A DNA stretch of 64,000 bases from Phormidium tenue FACHB-886 (GTDB taxonomy: Bacteria > Cyanobacteriota > Cyanobacteriia > Elainellales > Elainellaceae). This document shows positions 37,421 through 45,088 of this stretch, in pieces. The first letter of the stretch is position 1. Each line of letters begins with the position of its first letter. Where the stretch lies: assembly GCF_014764505.1 (NCBI RefSeq), contig NZ_JACXWX010000010.1:24001-88000 (forward strand), given 5' to 3'. Both the position numbers and the translations under genes were made by a program. The notes under the pieces are model-generated. The model saw only the letters and a program-made list of their open reading frames with translations. It did not search any database and was not told the DNA's origin.

Positions 37421-38413
37421 CTACTGCTGGAGCTGTTTAGAGAAAAGAGCATAGCGCCGCATGGGTGTAGCATAGTGGCGACTGAGGTTGCGAGACTTAT
37501 TTTCTTCATGCATCAGAGCGTGAATAGCGCGACTGTAGCCGAGCTGATGCGCGATCGCCTGCACATTTTCCACCAGCACATTGCCCAACCCTGCATACTG
37601 TCGCTCCGGCAAAACCGCAACGGTTTTAATGATCGCTGTATCGATCGCTTCACCCCGTTTTGCTTGTTCTAGATTGGGAATCGCAAACAAAAAACCGACT
37701 CTTCGCTGTTGATGTTCAGCAACAAGGATCAAATTAGGGTCAATATAAGGCTTGATTTGACTGTATTGCGCTATAAATTCTGATTCGGCGATTGGCGTAT
37801 ATAGTAGATTCTGCCGAAAGCTAACCAGCGAAAGCTGATAGAGCTGCTGAAGTTCCAACTCAAATTGCTCTGGATCAAACGATCGAATCCTCACGCCCAG
37901 CTTGCTAAGACGCTGCGCGACTGGCTGAAGACGAGGATTGCGCTGCGTTAAATTGGTGACGAGCGCAGAACTATAGTGAGCGAACGGCGCAAAACCTGCC
38001 TCTACGAACTGCTGCGGATAGACGGCAGGATGGTTTGGCTCCAGGAAAAACAGCGGTTCTGTACCCCGATCGGTAATGAATCGGTAGCTCCGCCAAGTAT
38101 TGCCATCAATTGGCGCGATCACGAGGGTACAGCCTTGGGCAGCTAGCTGGTTGCAGGCAAATTGCAGCAGCCTTGGAGCAGCATCACTTTGGGCGGCGTA
38201 GTGACCGATGAAGCCGAGTTGATGATTGGGGTAGTGGGGGAGAGTGCGCCACCAGAGGGAGCAGTGAGCGACGATCGCTCCTTGTTCGATCAGAACGAGG
38301 TGACGATCGGGGGCTTGCTGCTGAAAGAGTTTGACATCCAATGGTGGCAACCCTTGTAACTGATCCAATGCAACCAGTTCAGCCGCCGTTTGGATTTGCA
38401 GACAGGTATACAT
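37421..38413 (-). CDS. GNAT-like acyltransferase protein, last gene of the lipid operon
   Basis: The 330-residue protein looks like two joined acyltransferase-like halves. The C-terminal half has the GNAT pattern of strands and the acyl-CoA loop (IIKTVAVLPERQYAGLGNVLVENVQ), and it ends MHEENKSRNLSRHYATPMRRYALF. The N-terminal half (to about 160) contains IAPIDGNTWRSYRFITD. Similar proteins are annotated as uncharacterised N-acetyltransferases. Its ATG directly abuts the TGA of the YjbQ gene, so the two are translationally linked. Whether it acts in the same pathway as the upstream genes or is merely co-transcribed is unknown. Confidence 0.78.
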   Translation of the reverse strand: MYTCLQIQTAAELVALDQLQGLPPLDVKLFQQQAPDRHLVLIEQGAIVAHCSLWWRTLPHYPNHQLGFIGHYAAQSDAAPRLLQFACNQLAAQGCTLVIAPIDGNTWRSYRFITDRGTEPLFFLEPNHPAVYPQQFVEAGFAPFAHYSSALVTNLTQRNPRLQPVAQRLSKLGVRIRSFDPEQFELELQQLYQLSLVSFRQNLLYTPIAESEFIAQYSQIKPYIDPNLILVAEHQQRRVGFLFAIPNLEQAKRGEAIDTAIIKTVAVLPERQYAGLGNVLVENVQAIAHQLGYSRAIHALMHEENKSRNLSRHYATPMRRYALFSKQLQQ

Positions 38414-38851
38414 TCATTCACCCGAAAGTTGACAAAATACTGTCCGCTTGCGAGCGCCGTCCAGCTCAAACAATAAGACAGATTGATAGGTGCCCAACGC
38501 AAGCTCACCGTTAGCGATCGGAATAACCTCGCTGGTGCTTAAGGTCATTGCCATCAGATGAGAATGGGCATTCATCGGTTCATCTGCTGGGATGTTCTCT
38601 CGTAGATGCAAGTCATTGTGTAGATAGTTATCACCCTGGGGTGCAAGCTTTCGCAAATAAGCCTTTGTATCTTCCAAGAGTCTAGGCTCATATTCATTGA
38701 TAGCCAGGGCTGTGGTCGTGTGACGTGAGAAGACTAGCACCTGCCCATTCTGAATAGCGCTCGCTGCAAGTAGATCTTTGAGCTGGGGTGTAATGTTGTA
38801 AATGCCGATGCCAGGATCGGTTTCCAGTTCGATCGTGTGATTTGAAAACAT
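38414..38851 (-). CDS. YjbQ/UPF0047 family protein
   Basis: I take ATG 38849-38851, which gives the normal family length of 145 residues; the longer open frame upstream only overlaps the 3' end of the next gene. The family signatures are complete: VFSRHTTTALAINEYEP, the HNDLHLREN metal-binding region, NAHSHLMAM and the C-terminal ALGTYQSVLLFELDG. YjbQ-type proteins have weak thiamine-phosphate-synthase activity in vitro but no settled function. It lies 14 bases after the kinase gene and directly abuts the GNAT-like gene, so it is inside the six-gene operon. Confidence 0.92.
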   Translation of the reverse strand: MFSNHTIELETDPGIGIYNITPQLKDLLAASAIQNGQVLVFSRHTTTALAINEYEPRLLEDTKAYLRKLAPQGDNYLHNDLHLRENIPADEPMNAHSHLMAMTLSTSEVIPIANGELALGTYQSVLLFELDGARKRTVFCQLSGE

Positions 38852-38865
38852 TGTAAAAGTAGACC

Positions 38866-40272
38866 CTAAAAACTTACTGTAAGCGGAATCAATGCCAGAA
38901 GAGATGCCAGCGCAGTATAGACAATGCGACAAGTCCAAGCCAATGTATCGATGGGCAACCGCCTCAGGGTAGGCTGACTGAGGTAATAGGCAACCGCACT
39001 CAAGGCCGTACCCAGCAGCCCGATTAGCGCCACATCGATCGTTTCTGCCGATAGCCCAACCATGCCCAGCAGCGGCAAAAACAAAAATAGCCACCCCTTG
39101 AGGATATGGCTAACCAGCAGCATGAGGTGTGCTCGCCCCCAATACCGAACGGGTGACAGTCCTGCCACCCCAACGATCGCTAAATTTGCTGCAAACGCCA
39201 GCGTGTAAGGATAGAGAAAAGCAGGGCGATCGAGGGCGCTAAATAGCATTAACCAGAGTAAACCCGGTGCACAAACGCTCAACACAGAATGAATCGTATG
39301 AATCCGCTGCCACTGTCGAGGGCGCTCTGAAGCAGCAGGCAGCCAGCGCATGATTTTCTGTTCTTGCGGCGTCAGAGGTGTTTTCTGCGGATCAATCCAA
39401 GGGACAAATACCGGATACGTAATCAGCAGCGTGAGTGGGGCTAAGAGCCATTGCCAGCCGCCCAATGTCCAACTGAAATAACCAACGACAGCAGCGCCCA
39501 GCAGCGCGCTATCGTTCAGCGTCGTTCGCTTTCGCCAGCTCAACACCAGCAGCACCAGCGCCACCGTCATGATCAGCCGCAGCAGTAGCTCTGTCACGCT
39601 CATGCTGAGATGAGATCGCAGCAGCACAAAGCTTCCCAGTGGGATAAACAAGTTATCTAAACCGCGCCAAGCGATCGCCTCCAGCAGCATCACCAGCAGA
39701 CCCAAGATCAGAGAGATCAACAGCGTTTCAATTCGTCCAGTCTGGCTCAGCAGCAGGAGAGGCACATGAACACTGAAAAAAGCAGCGACAAAGAATGCAA
39801 GCGAGCCTTCAGCGCTCTTAAAACCTTCTGAAGTCGTGTAACGAACTTGACCATAGCGGATTCCAATAATTGCTGCGATCGCATCCGCCAAGGTGAGAAT
39901 CAGAATTGGAATGCTAAAGAGTAACGGATTGCCCTCAGAAAAAATAAATAGCAGCGCTACTGCCACCGGAAAATAAACCTCACCGAGCGATCGCCGCTCT
40001 ACTCCACCCAAAACGCTGCCAAACTGGTTACGGACGGGTGAATAGAGGCGGATGGTCAGCAGCGTAGCGATTGCCAGCCCCGCCAGCACTAAGACAGGTT
40101 GAGGAGATTCGAATAGCCACGGAAAGGTGAGCGTTAGCAGCCCCATCGGCACATGCAGCAGCTTCCGCACCACTTCAGGATGAGGAGAGAACCGCCGCTG
40201 GTAAAACCGCAGCCCGATCAGCAGTCCGCCCAGCACCACTAACACTCCACTCACTGCCATCCAGGCGTTCAT
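38866..40272 (-). CDS. Phytol/dolichol-kinase-type membrane protein with a DUF92-like C-terminal half
   Basis: This is a 468-residue polytopic membrane protein. The N-terminal half (about 1-225) has the CTP-dependent polyprenol/phytol kinase signatures: RKLLHVPMG (36-44), SLGEVYFPVAVALLF, and the nucleotide motif LADAIAAIIGIRYG...GFKSAEGSLAFF (128-161). The C-terminal half adds about eight hydrophobic segments, starting with NDSALLGAAVVGYFSWTLGGW, which resembles the DUF92 family. Such enzymes phosphorylate phytol, farnesol or dolichol. Fused halves are less usual. It lies five bases after the DUF3419 gene; the prenyl-alcohol theme fits the UbiA protein of the same operon. The exact substrate is unknown. 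Confidence 0.82.
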   Translation of the reverse strand: MNAWMAVSGVLVVLGGLLIGLRFYQRRFSPHPEVVRKLLHVPMGLLTLTFPWLFESPQPVLVLAGLAIATLLTIRLYSPVRNQFGSVLGGVERRSLGEVYFPVAVALLFIFSEGNPLLFSIPILILTLADAIAAIIGIRYGQVRYTTSEGFKSAEGSLAFFVAAFFSVHVPLLLLSQTGRIETLLISLILGLLVMLLEAIAWRGLDNLFIPLGSFVLLRSHLSMSVTELLLRLIMTVALVLLVLSWRKRTTLNDSALLGAAVVGYFSWTLGGWQWLLAPLTLLITYPVFVPWIDPQKTPLTPQEQKIMRWLPAASERPRQWQRIHTIHSVLSVCAPGLLWLMLFSALDRPAFLYPYTLAFAANLAIVGVAGLSPVRYWGRAHLMLLVSHILKGWLFLFLPLLGMVGLSAETIDVALIGLLGTALSAVAYYLSQPTLRRLPIDTLAWTCRIVYTALASLLALIPLTVSF

Positions 40273-40277
40273 AAGCT

Positions 40278-41372
40278 TCAGAGGATTTCTTCTAAAATGA
40301 AAGCGCTGTAAAAGAAGGCTTTGTCTTGAGCATGGAGCATTTGTGCTAACTCGGATAGGGGCTGGAGCTGATGCGCCATTTCGGGGGGGCGCGATCGCTG
40401 CACCAACATATTCCAGTACGCCAACCGTCCACCCTTACGTCCGGCTTTGATTAACTGCTGCAGGAGAGCGTGATAGCGATCGGGTGAAAGATACTCAAAA
40501 ATATCGCTGAGATTGTAGCGATCGATAGCATTCTCTCCGGCTTGCGCCAAATAATCTTCGATTGAGGTATGATGCCATTCCAGCCGATCTAGATTATTGC
40601 GGATCGCCTCAAAGTTCTCTGGACGGAGAGCATAAGGTAGCGCAGCAGTATACTCTCCGGTAAGAATCCATTGTAGATAGGGGTTTTCGGCGGGATTAAG
40701 CTGCGTCAAGGCAAACTCAGTTCGGCTAAGGATGCGATCGGCTACACTACCCTGAACATACTTAAAGAAGCTCGGATCGCGTCCGGCTCGTCCCATCACG
40801 ACGCGAGAAAAGAAAATCCGAAACAGTAAACGCCACCGCCATGTATCCCAGCATTGGTCATAGAACGTTTCGCGCTGCGCGGCCGTGCCGCCCTTGAGCA
40901 ACTGATTGACTAGGGTGCGATCGTGAATCAGCGGCAGAATGCGCCTTCTGAATAGGGCGAAGTATCGCTCAAATTTGCCAGCTCCACCAATACCCCGATC
41001 GACTTCAACGCTGTTGAGATCCCAAAAATAGCGTGCTTCTGCAGAAAGCTGGCTGCGGCAACGCTGATAGAGCGGCTGTCGCTCGCCTGGTTTTGCGCCA
41101 ATTAAGATTAAGAGTTCTGAGTGGTTCAGTTCACGATAGGCGGCAACTCGTAGCTCTAAGCAGGCAAGCTGAGCAGCGCTTAAATCTATGGCGATGACTC
41201 GCTCCGGGTTCTGGCTCAGTAAAGCGAGCGTATTGTCTCCTGCCGATGCGATGGATAGACAAGTATCACCAGGTTGAATAGCGAGCGCCTTGAGCAGGAT
41301 ATCTGTATCCTCCCAGCATTGGGCATAACGAATATATGAAAACTTAGCGTGATTGCTCACTTCACTGGACAT
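40278..41372 (-). CDS. DUF3419 protein, BtaA-like SAM:3-amino-3-carboxypropyl transferase
   Basis: The 364-residue soluble protein matches DUF3419, the family of BtaA, which moves the aminocarboxypropyl group of SAM onto diacylglycerol in betaine-lipid synthesis. The start QCWEDTDILLKALAIQPGD, the SAM-binding glycine loop SIASAGDN (40-47) and the acidic VIAIDLSAAQLACLELR are clear. The C-terminal SDIFEYLSPDRYHALL and GGRLAYWNMLV fit the Rossmann core. It overlaps the dikinase gene by 16 bases, indicating coupled translation. No BtaB-like N-methyltransferase is present, so the product is not simply a betaine lipid. Confidence 0.88.
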   Translation of the reverse strand: MSSEVSNHAKFSYIRYAQCWEDTDILLKALAIQPGDTCLSIASAGDNTLALLSQNPERVIAIDLSAAQLACLELRVAAYRELNHSELLILIGAKPGERQPLYQRCRSQLSAEARYFWDLNSVEVDRGIGGAGKFERYFALFRRRILPLIHDRTLVNQLLKGGTAAQRETFYDQCWDTWRWRLLFRIFFSRVVMGRAGRDPSFFKYVQGSVADRILSRTEFALTQLNPAENPYLQWILTGEYTAALPYALRPENFEAIRNNLDRLEWHHTSIEDYLAQAGENAIDRYNLSDIFEYLSPDRYHALLQQLIKAGRKGGRLAYWNMLVQRSRPPEMAHQLQPLSELAQMLHAQDKAFFYSAFILEEIL

Positions 41373-43951
41373 GAGAAATTCTCTACTTGCGATACGCTGC
41401 TTTCAATTCGTTGAATTGAACCCGTGCTACCGTTCATTTCCACCCAATCGCCATCCTTGAGCAATCGCGTGATGCCCGAAATCGAAACAATTGCCGGAAT
41501 GCTCATCTCACGGGCAACGATCGCCGCATGGGAAAGGACGCTGCCTCGCTCCACCAGCAGCCCAGCTGCAGCCGGGAACAGCAAAATCCAACCCGGATCA
41601 GTTCGTTCTGCCACAAGGATGTGACCGGGCTGAATCTGGACAGTGTGTGGGTTGGTGACGATCTGCACCGGGGCACGAACTACACCCGGACAGCAGCCTG
41701 TTCCTTGCAGGTGGGCGGGTGATCCTGCAACAGAGAAAGAAAGGATGGGAGAGAGCGGGTGAACAGCGCCGCGCGTAGAGAAGCGATCGTGGGGAGCAGA
41801 CATGGCACTGTAGCGCCGAAATTCGGCTCGTCGAATATTAATCAGCCCTGGCAAATCGGTGCAGGTCGTTGTACCTTCCACAAACCCGAGGACTTCATCT
41901 AGATTCAAATAGAAGATGTCTTTAGGATGTCCAAGTATATCGAGTGCATAAAAGCGTTTGCCAAGCTCTACCATGATCCGGCGAACGCGACCGAAAACCC
42001 GAGTGCGCTCAAACCGCAGATTCTCACGATCGCGCACTCTAGCTCTAGCATTTTGCAGCACCCAGTTGAAAATAGATTGCTTAACCGGATTGGCTTTGAG
42101 TGCATCTTTCACTTTCGCTTCAGCTTCAGAGCGGCAGGTAGAAGGTTGACCAGATTGGAGACAGTCCTGCCGCTGTGCCAATTGTCCAATCGATCGCAGC
42201 AGCAGCAGTGGATTGTCCTGAAGCGTTTCGCTTTCTAGCTTTAGCTCCTCGAGGCAGCGATCGCCAAATTTCTCCAGGTAGGCGTCGTACTGAATTTGGA
42301 AGGCTAGAAATCTGGGAATTTCCCGCAGAATTTCTGGCAAGGAGCCATGACAGAGAAGCTGCACAAAGCAGGTATCACGGGCGATGGTGGCTGCCATCTG
42401 GCGGATTCGCTGGGCCGGTTCAGCGCTGATGATGCCACCTTCGCCGCTGATCAGATCGTTCTGCAAAGTGCCATTGCCGTCATCGCACCACCGTGCCGTT
42501 AGCTTCCGCAACACCCCATAAAAAATCATGGCAAAAAAATCATTGACCAGCGGCGCATCCCAGTGCGTTAACAGCTGCCGTTCAAGCTGGCGGTAGTGGG
42601 CAACCAGCTCATCCGGACGCAAGCTTGTCAGCAGTATTTCTGAGGAGGCACTAGCAGATCGATCTGCCAAAGCGGCATTAAGCCGTTGATAAAAGCGATG
42701 AATTTGGCGCGGTAAGGTAACATAGTTCTTCAGCAGCCCGACGATCGCGCTGGCAAGCCGCAGGCTGTCCTGCACTTTGGCGCTTAGACTGGCTTGCTCG
42801 ATGGTACGCAGCACCTCGATCGGCAGATCTTCCCGAACACCCATCATCTGTTCCATAAAGCGGCGGTTGACGGTAAATCCGGGCAGCAGTGCCAGCACTC
42901 GATACCAGTTGAGCAAGTTATAGTAAATCCGTCCCTGTACTAAGCCCAACATGCAGCGGAACGTTGCATCCTGACGATCGATCACAGCTTCAGAAACTCC
43001 CATCAGTCGGCAAAACTGACGATATACCGCTTCATACGCCTGTTGAGCGAAGGAGAAGGTGAGCGGGGTAGTTACGCCGCCATAGCTTTCAGCGATATTG
43101 CTGTTATCCCAAATCTGTAGCACGCCGTCTGGATCAGATAGATTTTTTAGGGTTGTAATTGGTCGTGCTTGTAGTAGGTAAAGATTTTCTGCTTCAATTG
43201 CCCATTCAATATCTTGTGGTCGCCCTAACTGCTGCTCGACTCGGCGAGCCAGCGTAGCAACTGCTCGGATCTCCTCATCTGTGAGAATTGCCGCTTGCGC
43301 TTCATCTCCCCGAGAAATTTCGCCATTTCGATCGACCTCCCACGTTCTCCCCTCCTGCGCTCCAGACACCAGCGCTTCGCCCAGACCACACACCGCCGAA
43401 ACCACAGCAGTCCCCCGCTGACCTGTGACCGGATTAGCGCTAAAAGCAACCCCTGCCGCCTCTGGCTGAACCATTTTTTGGATCAGTACAGCAGGCGGAC
43501 TGGGCAACTGCATCAGCTGATGGTCTTGGCGGTAAGCAAGCAGCCGATCGGCAAACCCCGATCGCCAAACGGCAACCACTTTTTGTGCCACATCTGAAAT
43601 TGCCACATTTAGAAAACTATCGAGCTGTCCTGCAAAGGAGTGCCGAACGCCATCTTCTTCCAGAGCAGACGATCGAACTGCAACAAGTTCCCCTTGAGGG
43701 CAAAGGTGCATCAAAGCTTGGGAGAGCTGAAACAGCACCAATGCGCTGGGCTGAACGTCTGTCAAGCTGTATTCGCCTGCTGCAATCTGCTGGCGTTGGA
43801 GGTCTGTCAGGCTGTTGTCAAAGGCAGCAGGAGACAAAACGAACCAGTCGGGCACTGGCATGGAGGAAGCCAGCTGAGCCAGAATGCTGGCCTTTCCACC
43901 GAATTGAGAGGCGGAATTACTGAAGTCTTTCGCGTAAAAAATATAGTTCAT
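41357..43951 (-). CDS. PEP-synthase-related dikinase with rifampin-phosphotransferase-like architecture
   Basis: The 864-residue protein has an ATP-grasp (PPDK_N) N-terminus (about 1-270) with AVRSSALEEDG, QKMVQPEAAGVAFSANPVTGQ and EWAIEAENLYLLQARPI. A long helical middle (about 290-745) follows. The C-terminal swivelling domain carries the phospho-His808 in GSVLSHAAIVAREMSIPAI. The PEP-binding TIM barrel of PEP synthase and PPDK is missing. This is the plan and length of rifampin phosphotransferase, which uses ATP to phosphorylate a hydroxyl group of a bound small molecule. I infer that it phosphorylates an intermediate of this operon. The start overlaps the UbiA gene by four bases (ATGA). 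Confidence 0.88.
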   Translation of the reverse strand: MNYIFYAKDFSNSASQFGGKASILAQLASSMPVPDWFVLSPAAFDNSLTDLQRQQIAAGEYSLTDVQPSALVLFQLSQALMHLCPQGELVAVRSSALEEDGVRHSFAGQLDSFLNVAISDVAQKVVAVWRSGFADRLLAYRQDHQLMQLPSPPAVLIQKMVQPEAAGVAFSANPVTGQRGTAVVSAVCGLGEALVSGAQEGRTWEVDRNGEISRGDEAQAAILTDEEIRAVATLARRVEQQLGRPQDIEWAIEAENLYLLQARPITTLKNLSDPDGVLQIWDNSNIAESYGGVTTPLTFSFAQQAYEAVYRQFCRLMGVSEAVIDRQDATFRCMLGLVQGRIYYNLLNWYRVLALLPGFTVNRRFMEQMMGVREDLPIEVLRTIEQASLSAKVQDSLRLASAIVGLLKNYVTLPRQIHRFYQRLNAALADRSASASSEILLTSLRPDELVAHYRQLERQLLTHWDAPLVNDFFAMIFYGVLRKLTARWCDDGNGTLQNDLISGEGGIISAEPAQRIRQMAATIARDTCFVQLLCHGSLPEILREIPRFLAFQIQYDAYLEKFGDRCLEELKLESETLQDNPLLLLRSIGQLAQRQDCLQSGQPSTCRSEAEAKVKDALKANPVKQSIFNWVLQNARARVRDRENLRFERTRVFGRVRRIMVELGKRFYALDILGHPKDIFYLNLDEVLGFVEGTTTCTDLPGLINIRRAEFRRYSAMSAPHDRFSTRGAVHPLSPILSFSVAGSPAHLQGTGCCPGVVRAPVQIVTNPHTVQIQPGHILVAERTDPGWILLFPAAAGLLVERGSVLSHAAIVAREMSIPAIVSISGITRLLKDGDWVEMNGSTGSIQRIESSVSQVENFSCPVK

Positions 43952-44859
43952 TGAATAAAGAGAGGAGCGATACCTAATGTTGGATAAACTAGCAAAATCC
44001 AGAGAGCAGACATAAACTCAAACGCTCTCGCCTGAGTAGAAGTGGATTTAACTAAGAACTGCCAGATTACCAAGACTGAACCCACTAAGAGAGCCAAAAG
44101 CATTAACGCAATTGGCACATTAAACTGAATCGATCGAGCTGAAAGAAGAGTTGTCAATCCCATCAGCCCCACTACACTCAACCAAACGATCGCAGCACGT
44201 CGCCGTCCCCAAAGCGCCGAATAGGTTTCAACACCAAACTCTTCATCCTTAGGAGCGCGAATTTTTCGACCCAGTTCGATCGCCAAGCTGGTAAAAAAGC
44301 TAACTCCCATAAACCAGCCGAGGCTCATTGAAGGAGCCTCCTGAGCAACTAACCAATCCCAAGCGGTTGCATAAAGTGCCATCAGTGGCAGAATTACTGC
44401 ATGACTCAGCATGTAAACCAAGGGATGTGCCTTGAGCCATCTGCTCACAAAGAACTCTTGGCTCATCAGCCCCAAATAGCCCCAAACTAGCAGCAACAGC
44501 AACACCATTGGGCTACCGATCGCGCTAGCAAATCCCAATTGAACGATGCCGCCTGCCACTCCCAAAACTCCCAGTTCGCGCAGGCTAACTAACCCACGCG
44601 GCACCGGGCGATAGGGACGATAAGTTGCATCATCCTGATAGTCTTTGAACTCGTCTGTAATCCTTAACTGTAGAAAGAATAGGAATAGCGTGAAGAAGGC
44701 AACTAAAATGGCAGGGAGAACCTCAGAGAGGCGTATGGTTGCGCCACGCAGCCGTAGCGAGTAGCACACTGCAGAACTGCTAAATACTAGGATGAGTATG
44801 CTGTTTTGAACAACTGGGAAGCGCTCTTCTTGATAGCTCCACCAACGCTTTAGGTTCAT
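43948..44859 (-). CDS. UbiA-family prenyltransferase
   Basis: This 303-residue inner-membrane protein has about eight or nine hydrophobic segments and both Asp-rich prenyl-diphosphate motifs of the UbiA family. The first is RITDEFKDYQDD (66-77, variant of NDxxDxxxD) followed by YRPYRPVPRGLVSL, and the second ELGRKIRAPKDEE lies near residue 205. Such enzymes attach prenyl chains to aromatic or other acceptors. It heads the six-gene operon. It is more diverged than chlorophyll synthase or the tocopherol and plastoquinone prenyltransferases I can recall, so its acceptor is not assigned. Confidence 0.9.
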   Translation of the reverse strand: MNLKRWWSYQEERFPVVQNSILILVFSSSAVCYSLRLRGATIRLSEVLPAILVAFFTLFLFFLQLRITDEFKDYQDDATYRPYRPVPRGLVSLRELGVLGVAGGIVQLGFASAIGSPMVLLLLLVWGYLGLMSQEFFVSRWLKAHPLVYMLSHAVILPLMALYATAWDWLVAQEAPSMSLGWFMGVSFFTSLAIELGRKIRAPKDEEFGVETYSALWGRRRAAIVWLSVVGLMGLTTLLSARSIQFNVPIALMLLALLVGSVLVIWQFLVKSTSTQARAFEFMSALWILLVYPTLGIAPLFIQ

Positions 44860-45027
44860 TATTCTGCCCTGTTTTAGCTGACTCGTTAATGCTGTAAATT
44901 TTCTGACGCGATCGCTGTATCAGTTGTTGCCACGCGTCTTATTGCCTACTGTATGGGGTCTTTTCTAATCCGCACCCAAAGCTGTACCAGTCTTTGAGAG
45001 TGGAACAGAGCGTCATCAAACTGCCCT

Positions 45028-45059
45028 AAAAAAACTCCCCGCTGCAGCACAGCGAGGAG
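45028..45059 (-). terminator. Intrinsic terminator of phoX
   Basis: On the minus strand CTCCTCGCTG pairs with CAGCGGGGAG (one mismatch) around a 5-base loop and is followed by seven Ts. It lies 29 bases past the phoX stop codon. Confidence 0.88.
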
Positions 45060-45088
45060 CGATAAGGTTAGGACTTGAGAACTGACTG

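Noticed and set aside
38852-39094. Long N-terminal extension of the YjbQ gene (226 residues)
   Set aside because: The extra 81 codons only re-read the 3' end of the kinase gene in another frame; the family start at 38851 fits.
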